From JAPXLN01 sp033809515 (GTDB lineage Bacteria > Bacillota > Sulfobacillia > Fermentithermobacillales > Fermentithermobacillaceae), in assembly GCA_033809515.1 (NCBI GenBank), contig JAPXLN010000002.1, forward strand, positions 124,001 to 188,000: 64,000 nucleotides of DNA. Direction: 5' to 3'. The first letter of the stretch is position 1. Each line of letters starts with the position of its first letter. Below are positions 43,196-51,445 of the stretch, piece after piece. Made by a program: the position numbers and the translations under genes. The notes beneath the pieces are model-generated. The model saw only the letters and a program-made list of their open reading frames with translations, was not told the origin of the DNA and did not search any database.

Positions 43196-45919
43196 ATGCC
43201 CGGACGACGGTGGTTCTGGATACTTGTCGGGATTGCTGTGGCCTTGGGACTGGCAGCCACAGGGATTGCCACTTTCTATACAGACATCCTATGGTTTCAG
43301 GAACTGGAGTATTTCCCTGTATTTCGACGGGTGCTTACCGGCAAGTTATTGACGGGACTGGTGGGCGGGGCTTTCTTTTTCCTGGTAACCTACGTAAACC
43401 TCAGGCTTGTTCTGGGAAGGCGGAGACAGATCAACCTGGTGGGCGGCCTTGTAATGCCGGTGCCGGTCTCCATGCCGGATAGGGCCAGACAGTGGGCTTT
43501 GGCGGCCTCGGCGGTCGTAGGCGTTCTCGGCGGAATTGCAGCTTACACTCAGTGGCACGTGGTGCTTGCATACTTCAACGCCACGCCCTTTGGGATTAAC
43601 GACCCGTTTTTCGGGAAAGACGTGGGTTTCTATATATTTAACTTGCCCTTTCTTAGGCTGATCCAGCAGCATTTGTTCGTGTCGTTTCTTGTGGCCGGCC
43701 TAATCTCGGTGATAGCGTACTACGCCTTTGGAGACCTGAGGCTTGCCCTAAGAAGGGTCCTGGTGAACCGCAGGACCAGGATTCATCTGTCGGTGCTGGC
43801 CTCCATCCTTTTTGCCCTCAAGGCATGGGGGTATCAGATAAGCATATGGGATCTGATGTATTCGCCCAGGGGTGCCGCTTTCGGCGCGTCTTATACTGAC
43901 ATTCACGCTCAGGTTCCTGCGTACAGACTCCTCATAGGAGTCGCCCTGGCTGGCGCCGTCGTTTCTCTCCTTGGCATCATGGTCCAGAACCTTAGATGGG
44001 TGGGGTTTGCGGTTCTCGGGCTTACGGTTTTGTCGGTCCTTGCCGGTTACGCCTATCCCGCCTTTATGCAGCAGTTTACCGTGTCGCCTAACGAGCTGGC
44101 CTACGAGATCCCTTTCATCGAACACAACATCGCCTTTACAAGGGAAGCTTTCAACCTTGATCGCATAGAGACTACCCAATTTCCAGCTACCGAAAATCTT
44201 ACCATGGCGGATCTAAAGCAAGTGCCCGGAACTGTCAGGAACTTCCGCCTATGGGACTACAGGGTCCTGAGAGATACGTACACACAGGTACAGGAAATAC
44301 GCATGTACTACAGGTTTAACGATGTAGATATCGGGCGGTACATGGTAAACGGCGAGTACCGGCAGGTTCTCCTTTCTCCCAGGGAACTGGACATAAACCT
44401 TTTGCCTACGGACGCCAGAACGTGGATTAACCTTCACCTCAAGTACACTCACGGGTACGGAGTGGTTATGAGCCCTGCTTCAGACGTGACAGGCGAGGGT
44501 ATGCCATCGTTCTATTTCATGGATGTGCCGCCAAAAACAAAGACGGATCTTGTACTGACCCGGCCTGAGCTGTACTTTGGGGAGCTCACGAACCATTACA
44601 TAATAACAAACGCCAAAGAACCTGAATTTGACTATCCCAGAACCGATGTTCAGGCCATCGAACCAACCTTCTACAAAGGCCAAGCCGGAATTACTCTCAA
44701 GAGCTTTATCCGGAGGCTGGCCTTTACGCTCCGGTTCAGGGATTATCAGATAATGGTATCGGGTGCGTTAACGCCTGAATCCAGGGTGATCATGAAACGA
44801 AACATTCTTGAGAGAGTGCGATCTATAGCTCCGTTTTTTATGTACGACTCAGACCCGTACCTGGTCATTGCCGAAGGCAGAATGTACTGGTTCCTTGATG
44901 CGTACACAGTTTCCGCTAATTACCCGTACAGTCAGCCGGATCCTGAGACCTGGATCAACTACATCCGCAACTCTGTAAAAGTCACCGTAGACGCCTACGA
45001 TGGGACAGTAACTTTCTACCGGGTTGATGATGAAGATCCCATTGTTAACACCTACAGCAACATTTTCCCGACTCTGCTCAAAGACTTCAGCCAAATGCCC
45101 GAGGATCTCCGGGCCCATATACGGTATCCGGAAGACCTTTTTAGCATCCAGAGCCGGGTTCTTCTTACCTATCACATGACAGACCCGCAGATGTTCTACA
45201 ACAAGGAAGACTATTGGGAGATCCCCAGGGAGATATACGCCAACCTAGAGAAGACTGTCGAGCCGTACTACATCGTTTTGCACCTCCCGGGTGAATCTGC
45301 CCCTGAGTATATGCTAATGACGCCGTTTACTCCCAGAGGGAAGCCTAACATGACTGCCTGGCTTGGGGTGAGGTGCGATCCTGAACGGTACGGCGAGATG
45401 GTGCTGTTTCAGCTGCCCAAAGACAAACTGGTACCAGGGCCTATGCAGGTAGAATCCATGATCGCCCAGAACCCCGGCATATCCGAAGCTATGACCCTTT
45501 GGGGTCAGGTAGGTTCCCAGGTGATACGGGGCAACCTTCTCACTATCCCTATTAAAGGCTCGCTTCTGTATATAGAGCCTTTGTACATTCAGGCTGAGAA
45601 GGTGAAGATACCTGAGCTTAAGCGTGTTCTCATGTACTATGGTGGCAGGGTAGTGATGGGGACCACCGTTGAAGATGCCCTCAGCGCTTTGCTCGGAACC
45701 GGTGAAGACGTACCTCCGGACTTTCCCGGGGGAACCGAATTACCTGATATAAGCGCTCTGGTGGCTAGGGCGAACCGTCTGCTGCAGGAGGCAAATGAGA
45801 AGCTGAGAACCGGAGATTGGGCGGGGTATGGCAGGAACATGGAGGAACTGGCGAGAGTGCTGGCGGATCTGGAGAAGGCTATCGCCGCAGGAACCACACC
45901 ATCATTCGTAGTTCCTTGA
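43196..45919 (+). CDS. UPF0182 family membrane protein
   Basis: The 907-residue product belongs to the UPF0182 (COG1615) family of unknown function. The N-terminal part has about seven membrane helices (to about residue 300), starting with WFWILVGIAVALGLAATG and including the family-typical DILWFQELEYFPVF. The large remainder is soluble, probably outside the membrane, and ends with a helical segment that may form a coiled coil. I chose ATG 43196, with GGAGG 9 bases upstream, over TTG 43187, which touches the ribosome site. Confidence 0.88.
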   Translation: MPGRRWFWILVGIAVALGLAATGIATFYTDILWFQELEYFPVFRRVLTGKLLTGLVGGAFFFLVTYVNLRLVLGRRRQINLVGGLVMPVPVSMPDRARQWALAASAVVGVLGGIAAYTQWHVVLAYFNATPFGINDPFFGKDVGFYIFNLPFLRLIQQHLFVSFLVAGLISVIAYYAFGDLRLALRRVLVNRRTRIHLSVLASILFALKAWGYQISIWDLMYSPRGAAFGASYTDIHAQVPAYRLLIGVALAGAVVSLLGIMVQNLRWVGFAVLGLTVLSVLAGYAYPAFMQQFTVSPNELAYEIPFIEHNIAFTREAFNLDRIETTQFPATENLTMADLKQVPGTVRNFRLWDYRVLRDTYTQVQEIRMYYRFNDVDIGRYMVNGEYRQVLLSPRELDINLLPTDARTWINLHLKYTHGYGVVMSPASDVTGEGMPSFYFMDVPPKTKTDLVLTRPELYFGELTNHYIITNAKEPEFDYPRTDVQAIEPTFYKGQAGITLKSFIRRLAFTLRFRDYQIMVSGALTPESRVIMKRNILERVRSIAPFFMYDSDPYLVIAEGRMYWFLDAYTVSANYPYSQPDPETWINYIRNSVKVTVDAYDGTVTFYRVDDEDPIVNTYSNIFPTLLKDFSQMPEDLRAHIRYPEDLFSIQSRVLLTYHMTDPQMFYNKEDYWEIPREIYANLEKTVEPYYIVLHLPGESAPEYMLMTPFTPRGKPNMTAWLGVRCDPERYGEMVLFQLPKDKLVPGPMQVESMIAQNPGISEAMTLWGQVGSQVIRGNLLTIPIKGSLLYIEPLYIQAEKVKIPELKRVLMYYGGRVVMGTTVEDALSALLGTGEDVPPDFPGGTELPDISALVARANRLLQEANEKLRTGDWAGYGRNMEELARVLADLEKAIAAGTTPSFVVP

Positions 45920-45956
45920 AGCTGATTGGTTCTATGTATGTGGAGGGGTATGAGAA

Positions 45957-47273
45957 TTGGCACAAACAGACGAGGCAGTACACGTAATAAACGTACAGGA
46001 TGCAGGTCTCTATGACGGGCAGACGATTCAGCTGAACGGTTGGCTCTATAACCGTAGGTCGTCCGGGAAACTGCTGTTTGCCATGGTCAGAGACGGCACA
46101 GGTGTCATACAGTGCGTGGCATCGCTTAAGGATCTAGGCGAGGATCTTTTTCGCGAGGTTGAGTCTTTGAACCAGGAATCATCCCTTGCCCTGGTAGGAC
46201 AAGTCAGGAAAGACGAGCGAGCTCCCGGTGGCTGTGAGATAACGGTAAAGGATGTTAAGGTCATATCAAGAGCTATGCCCGATTACCCTATTGCCCTTAA
46301 GGAGCATGGAGTGGACTTCCTTTTGGATCACAGACATCTGTGGTTGCGCACGCCTACACAAAGAGCGATTATGTCGGTTCGTGCACAGATTATGAGGGCT
46401 TGCAGGGATTTCCTGGACGATTGCGGATTCCTGGAGGTCAGCGCACCAATACTCACGCCCTCAGCGTGTGAAGGTACATCCACTCTGTTTGCCACAGAGT
46501 ACTTTGGAGAAAAGGCATATTTGAGCCAAAGCGGCCAGCTCTACAATGAAGCTGCCATAATGGCTCTGGGCAGGGTCTATTGCTTTGGCCCAACGTTCAG
46601 AGCGGAAAAATCCAAGACCCGGAGGCATCTGACAGAGTTCTGGATGCTTGAGCCTGAAGCTGCTTTCATGGATTTTGAGGAGCTTTTGGTTCTTGAGGAG
46701 GACATGATCGCTTATGTCATCCAAAGGGTGCTTGACAGAAACTCTCAGGATCTGGTTGCTGTTGGCCGTAACCCCCGTGACCTGGAGGGGATAGTACCGC
46801 CGTTTCCTCGAATCACCTATGATGAAGCTGTACGAAGCCTGCAGGAACAGGGCTCTGACATTCAGTGGGGCGATGATTTCGGTGCTCCCCACGAAACCAT
46901 GCTGGCATCAGAGGCAGGAAAGCCTGTCTTTGTGACCCACTATCCTACGTCCGTCAAGGCCTTTTACATGGAACCTGACCCGGACAGACCTGAGGTCGTT
47001 CTTGCTGCGGATTTGCTTGCACCCGAAGGGTACGGCGAGATCATAGGAGGAAGTCAGAGGATCAGCGATGCCGAACTCCTGAAAAGAAGAATCGCCGAAC
47101 ACAACCTTCCTGCCGGGGAGTACGATTGGTATCTGGACCTCCGCCGGTATGGTTCTGTCCCTCACAGCGGGTTCGGTTTGGGCATAGAGCGTATGGTGGC
47201 ATGGCTGTGCCGCCTGGATCATCTTAGAGAAGCGATTCCCTTTCCAAGAACGATTACTCGCTTGAGACCATAG
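45957..47273 (+). CDS. asnS: Asparagine--tRNA ligase
   Basis: This class II synthetase has an N-terminal OB fold (LNGWLYNRRSSGKLLFAMVRDG) and a catalytic domain. Motif 2 is FRAEKSKTRRHLTEFWMLEPE, split over residues near 215-235, and motif 3 is GFGLGIERMVAWL. The EFWMLEPE form, with no Asp-specific insertions, favours AsnRS over AspRS. The length of 438 residues is typical. TTG start with an AGGGG site about 10 bases upstream. Confidence 0.93.
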   Translation: MAQTDEAVHVINVQDAGLYDGQTIQLNGWLYNRRSSGKLLFAMVRDGTGVIQCVASLKDLGEDLFREVESLNQESSLALVGQVRKDERAPGGCEITVKDVKVISRAMPDYPIALKEHGVDFLLDHRHLWLRTPTQRAIMSVRAQIMRACRDFLDDCGFLEVSAPILTPSACEGTSTLFATEYFGEKAYLSQSGQLYNEAAIMALGRVYCFGPTFRAEKSKTRRHLTEFWMLEPEAAFMDFEELLVLEEDMIAYVIQRVLDRNSQDLVAVGRNPRDLEGIVPPFPRITYDEAVRSLQEQGSDIQWGDDFGAPHETMLASEAGKPVFVTHYPTSVKAFYMEPDPDRPEVVLAADLLAPEGYGEIIGGSQRISDAELLKRRIAEHNLPAGEYDWYLDLRRYGSVPHSGFGLGIERMVAWLCRLDHLREAIPFPRTITRLRP

Positions 47274-47292
47274 GAGAAGGGAGGTAAGCTGA

Positions 47293-48129
47293 TTGGCCGG
47301 GGAACTGGATCCCAAAACAGCGAAGCTAAAGGAGATGGGTACCCAGATCCGCCAGCAAAGGGAACGCTTGGGCATGACCCTGGAGGAAGTCCGCGATGAG
47401 ACCAAGATTCGTGTCAGGTATCTGGCAGCTGTAGAAGAAGGAGACGACTCGGTTGCGCCTGCTCCCGCATACTTCAGGGCGTTTCTGAAGACCTACGCCA
47501 TGTTCCTGGGGCTAGACGGTCTTGCCTTTTCCAGAGCGTACGGCGAGCTCAATGAAGCGACCCTTGCTAAGGGTGTCCCTGGGCCTGAAGAACAGAAGAA
47601 GAGACGCAGATCAAGAAACCGTCGCAAACAAAGAAGAATCAGTCCCTTCTTTTTGGTTATCTTGCTGCTTGCAGCCGTACTTGCTTATCCGGTCTGGGGT
47701 AGGTTTTTCCGTGACAAGAACCAGGCCCAGATACCGCCTGAAGAGGTCAATGCTCCTGACGGCAACAAGGTGACCCCCGAAGAACCTGTGGATCCAGGAG
47801 AAAAGACTTCTATAGTTTTCCGAAAGGATCCCAGTAAAGAGACAACCGTATGGGAAACGGGCCTTCAGCCTCTCAAACTGCTTGTTACGGTTCGTTCAGG
47901 AGAAGACGATTCTTGCTGGATGAGGGTGGAAAGCGATGGAAAGAAGGTCTTTGAAGGCACAGCCGGTCCAGGTGAGAATCTCTCGTTTGACGCTGACCGG
48001 GAGATAACCATTAGAGCAGGCAAGCCCTGGGTCTTGACCTTGTCGCTAAACGAGAACGATCTGGGTCCCGGTGGGCCCTATGGGCCTGTCAAGGACCTTA
48101 TAGTACGATATGTCCCCAGGAATCCGTAG
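47293..48129 (+). CDS. rodZ: RodZ-like helix-turn-helix membrane protein
   Basis: RodZ links MreB filaments to the cell wall machinery. The layout is typical: an HTH_25 domain at about 13-85 (GTQIRQQRERLGMTLEEV), a basic stretch (EEQKKRRRSRNRRKQRR), one membrane helix at about 117-135, a proline-rich linker, and a DUF4115 extracellular beta domain at about 190-275 with SCWMRVESDGKKVFEGT. The 278 residues start at TTG with GGGAGGT 7 bases upstream. It precedes a wall carboxypeptidase, which fits a cell shape role. Confidence 0.88.
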   Translation: MAGELDPKTAKLKEMGTQIRQQRERLGMTLEEVRDETKIRVRYLAAVEEGDDSVAPAPAYFRAFLKTYAMFLGLDGLAFSRAYGELNEATLAKGVPGPEEQKKRRRSRNRRKQRRISPFFLVILLLAAVLAYPVWGRFFRDKNQAQIPPEEVNAPDGNKVTPEEPVDPGEKTSIVFRKDPSKETTVWETGLQPLKLLVTVRSGEDDSCWMRVESDGKKVFEGTAGPGENLSFDADREITIRAGKPWVLTLSLNENDLGPGGPYGPVKDLIVRYVPRNP

Positions 48130-48244
48130 GTTTCCTCCGCGGGCTCTCATAGGCAGATGCCGTCGCCAATATTATCATTACGGATCAAGATAGTTGCCTG
48201 TATTGAGTGACGGCACCTGAGTATGAGTGCGGGGAAGTGTTACG

Positions 48245-49435
48245 GTGACGGCTATGCTGGCCAGGAAGTCGTTTCTTGTTTGTCTTGTATTGCTCTTGTG
48301 CCTGCTTGTCTTGAGGGAGACCGGCGTTGTTCAGGCACAGAGCTCCGGCTCGTCTCCTCCTTATGTATCATCGGTTGCAGCATTGCTCATTGAATGGAAT
48401 ACAGGGCAGATTCTCTTTGAGAAGAACGCTTTTCGCAGGATGCACCCGGCAAGTCTCACAAAGATGATGACGGGGCTCCTGGCCGTGGAACTTGCCAGAC
48501 TGGACGACCGGGTGACGATCTCCGGTGAAGCAGCGTCCCAGCCGGGTTCCAGCATGTACCTAAAAAAGGGAGACGTTTTCGCCCTGCAGGACTTGCTGTA
48601 CGGTCTGATGCTCAACTCGGGAAACGACGCTGCCTGGGCTATTGCAGAACACGTGGCCAAAGGAACCATGGGACCACAAGGAACGGCGTCTGACTTTTTC
48701 GACATGATGAACAGACGTGCCAAAGAGATAGGAGCGATTAATACCCAGTTCGCCAACCCCCATGGCCTTACTGAAGCAAACCATTACACCACTGCCTTTG
48801 ACCTGGCTCTCATAGCTAAGACCTGTCTTAAGCACCCATATTTCAAGCACCTGGTTGCAACAAAGGAAAAGGATGTGATAGAAGCAGGCACTGGAGCCCG
48901 TCTCATTCTCAGCAACACTAACCGCCTCCTATGGATGTACCTGGGGACAGACGGTGTGAAAACCGGAACGACTGAGTCAGCCGGACAGTGCTTGGTTGCG
49001 TCGGCCACCAGAGACGGAGTCCGCCTGCTGGCCGTCGTTCTGGACAGCCTGGACAGATGGAGCGATGCAGCCAAGCTTCTTGACTACGGGTTCAACGGAT
49101 TCACCGTGTCTACACTGGCAAAAGCCTGGGAGCCCCTTGTTTGGCTTCCCTGTTCAGGTTCTGGGAAAACTGTCCCAGTGGTGCCTATCAAGGACATAAG
49201 CGCGTGCGTTCCCCGGGGCTCATCTGATCTATGGTTGGACATTCACTTGCCTCCCTCAATACGAAGGCAGTGCTCCAGAGGGACCGTTCTGGGCTATGCT
49301 ACTGTGTATCTTGGTGATACCCCCGTGAACAGCTGCGACCTGGTAGCCGGCGCGCATGTAGTGCCCCGGACTCCGGTACAGGTGGCGGTCCGGCTCTTGT
49401 CATGGCTGGTCAGAGAAGTCATCTCCCGCCTTTGA
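48245..49435 (+). CDS. D-alanyl-D-alanine carboxypeptidase, peptidase S11 (DacF type)
   Basis: A second S11 enzyme, with a signal peptide (about 1-33, ending VVQAQ), and the active-site motifs SLTK, SGN and KTG in order. A C-terminal beta domain and hydrophobic end (VRLLSWLVREV) suggest membrane tethering. It has about 396 residues. I chose GTG 48245 because GGGGAAG lies about 8 bases upstream; GTG 48227 and ATG 48254 are alternatives. Its last 17 bases overlap the convergent NodB-fold gene. It is only moderately similar to the copy at 23.4 kb, so the two likely act at different stages, such as growth and sporulation. Confidence 0.92.
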   Translation: MTAMLARKSFLVCLVLLLCLLVLRETGVVQAQSSGSSPPYVSSVAALLIEWNTGQILFEKNAFRRMHPASLTKMMTGLLAVELARLDDRVTISGEAASQPGSSMYLKKGDVFALQDLLYGLMLNSGNDAAWAIAEHVAKGTMGPQGTASDFFDMMNRRAKEIGAINTQFANPHGLTEANHYTTAFDLALIAKTCLKHPYFKHLVATKEKDVIEAGTGARLILSNTNRLLWMYLGTDGVKTGTTESAGQCLVASATRDGVRLLAVVLDSLDRWSDAAKLLDYGFNGFTVSTLAKAWEPLVWLPCSGSGKTVPVVPIKDISACVPRGSSDLWLDIHLPPSIRRQCSRGTVLGYATVYLGDTPVNSCDLVAGAHVVPRTPVQVAVRLLSWLVREVISRL

Positions 49436-50153
49436 TAAGTGCGGACAGGGTGACGACAGTGAGATGGCTCTCCTGGATTTTTTCGGCTAGTTTGGTCAGA
49501 TAGCGCGCTTGTGGTTCAACGCCCTTGCTCCCGATCTTAATCAGGATCACGCTGCCGGGCTTAAGGCTTTTCGCTAGTCTCTCTGCTGCTTTTTCTTCCT
49601 TCCCTCTCATGGAACGGGCGTCGACTCCGGGCTCTATGGCATGGAAGCCATGCTGGAATGCTGCGCTCACCAGGGTGTCGCTGAGCTTTCCTGCAGGGGG
49701 AAGGAAAAAGGGTACAGGTTCCAGGCCTTGCTTAGCCAGTGCCTGACGGGATCTGACCAATCTGTCTCCTATCTCAGAGGGCGGCAACCGGTCCATAGCT
49801 TTCTCGTCGCTGCCTTTGAGGCCGAATTCATGACTTTGCTCCGCAACATCCTTGATCGTCTGGCCGTGGGCTTCGATGAACGTAGTTGAAGCGAACCATG
49901 TGGCCTTCATGCCAAGGTTGTTCAAAAGCTGGAGACATTCCTCGATTCCGGCAGGTTCAGCCATGCTTACGTCTACTGCAAGACCTACATAGGGGCCATT
50001 GGTCTTGAACTCGGACAGGGGCGCAATTCTGACTACAGGCGCACTCCAGTTTTCAGACAACCTTAACCCTGTACGAGCCCCAAGTATCACAAGAACCAAG
50101 GATAAGGTCAAAACGACCCTGCGGCGGGCGCGGGAACTCAGAAAAATCACCAT
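49419..50153 (-). CDS. Degenerate polysaccharide deacetylase-fold protein, membrane-anchored
   Basis: The 244-residue product has an N-terminal signal anchor (about 9-26) and a NodB/polysaccharide deacetylase-like domain: YVGLAVDVSMAEPAGIEECL, then GMKATWFASTTFIEAHG and HEFGLKGSDEKAM. Active deacetylases have an Asp-Asp pair in the first motif and an HxxxH metal motif. Here the first motif has a single Asp (AVDVS) and the second lacks the histidine pair, so hydrolase activity is doubtful. Similar inactive members exist among sporulation-linked deacetylases. The ATG has GGAGAGAGG upstream. Confidence 0.72.
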   Translation of the reverse strand: MVIFLSSRARRRVVLTLSLVLVILGARTGLRLSENWSAPVVRIAPLSEFKTNGPYVGLAVDVSMAEPAGIEECLQLLNNLGMKATWFASTTFIEAHGQTIKDVAEQSHEFGLKGSDEKAMDRLPPSEIGDRLVRSRQALAKQGLEPVPFFLPPAGKLSDTLVSAAFQHGFHAIEPGVDARSMRGKEEKAAERLAKSLKPGSVILIKIGSKGVEPQARYLTKLAEKIQESHLTVVTLSALIKGGR

Positions 50154-50281
50154 GTCTTCCTCTCTCCTTCTAGGGGGAAGTGCATGCCGTTGAAAACCGG
50201 GAAAACTCGCTAATACTTATGAAGCGCTTGCCGGAGGTATAACAAAGGCTTGGGGCTGCAGCCTGGTTTGTGCGGGCATCC

Positions 50282-51445
50282 TCAGCCGCTTTTTGCTTTG
50301 CGGTTCAAAACGCCAAGAAGTCTTCTGTGACGGCTGGAAAGTTCCGGCAAGACCGGTTCGTGGCGAACAGAACTGATGTTGATAGCTTTTTCAACCAGGC
50401 TGATGGCTGTCTTTACGTCATTGCGGACCAGTTCGTAGTACCTGGCAAGCCACAGGTAGTCCCGGTTCGTGGCGACCCCTCTGCCGATGGCATCTTCCCA
50501 AATGGCCTTTGCGCCTTCCCAGTCGCCCTGTTTCCTCATTATGTCTGCCAGCAAACGCCTGCTTTTCACAGCGTCATCGTCAGGAGTCTGTGTCTTCGGC
50601 GGGAAGAAGCTCTCCTCTGAGCCTTGTTCGAGACATCGGCGGGCCAGATTCAGGTTGCCCTTTCGGTAGTGGAGTCTCCCGGCTCCTCTCAAAGCTTCCC
50701 GGTCGTCTGTAACTCCTACTTCGCCCGCAAGGACCCTTCCAAGCTTGTTAGACAGAAGAACCATGTCCAAAATGTCCATGCGATTATGCTCTATGACGGG
50801 GTCCAGAATGGAAATGTCTTCTTCGTGGCAGTACACAAAGTACAAGGCGGGGATAAGGTGACCGGGAATGTCCTGTTTCCTGGTGACGGTGAGAAACCGT
50901 CTGCAGGAATCTTTGAGCCCCATTCCGTACGTCCCCCTGCGTCCCATGTTCCTAACAAGGTGGTACAGGTCGAGATGAACGTCAGGGGCAGGCAGGGGAG
51001 GCAATCCCAGGATCACTGAGCGGCTCTCCAAAACAGGCACGTCAAAGGATTTGCCGTTGAACGTTACCAGGGTCTTGTATTGTGCCATGATATCTGCCAC
51101 TGAAGCAAGCATAGACTCTTCGTCATCGTCTCTGCCAAGCAGGAACTGAGTTAGCTGAAATCCTGAGGGAGTCCAGGCACCAAACCCCACCAGAAATGCA
51201 ATTGTACCTGCGCCAAGGAGCCCGGTGGTTTCAATGTCAAGAAAGAGCCAGCCGGTTAGAGAGTCAAGTCCGGGTTCAAGGGACCGAAAAGCTCCTTCTG
51301 AAGAAGGGCAGGGAGGGTTGAACGACTCAGCCCACCCTTTGGGGTAAAGAAGCTGCATGTGGTTGAACTTCCCGTCCCTGAACAGCTGGGAACTGACAGG
51401 GGCCGGGTAGCTTCCAAGACGACCTATGACAGTCCGGTCAGCCAC
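50282..51445 (-). CDS. mrfB: MrfB/YprB-like RNase H-fold exonuclease with TPR-like tail
   Basis: In Bacillus subtilis, MrfB is a metal-dependent exonuclease that works with the helicase MrfA in repair of mitomycin C damage. The DEDD-type motifs are visible: WLFLDIETTG (Asp, Glu), TFNGKSFDVP (Asp) and EHNRMDILDM (Asp). The C-terminal third (about 255-370) has helical TPR-like repeats (GRLHYRKGNLNLARRCLEQG). The GTG start has AAAGGAGG 6 bases upstream and lies inside the end of mrfA, so the pair is coupled. The length is 387 residues. Confidence 0.88.
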   Translation of the reverse strand: MADRTVIGRLGSYPAPVSSQLFRDGKFNHMQLLYPKGWAESFNPPCPSSEGAFRSLEPGLDSLTGWLFLDIETTGLLGAGTIAFLVGFGAWTPSGFQLTQFLLGRDDDEESMLASVADIMAQYKTLVTFNGKSFDVPVLESRSVILGLPPLPAPDVHLDLYHLVRNMGRRGTYGMGLKDSCRRFLTVTRKQDIPGHLIPALYFVYCHEEDISILDPVIEHNRMDILDMVLLSNKLGRVLAGEVGVTDDREALRGAGRLHYRKGNLNLARRCLEQGSEESFFPPKTQTPDDDAVKSRRLLADIMRKQGDWEGAKAIWEDAIGRGVATNRDYLWLARYYELVRNDVKTAISLVEKAINISSVRHEPVLPELSSRHRRLLGVLNRKAKSG

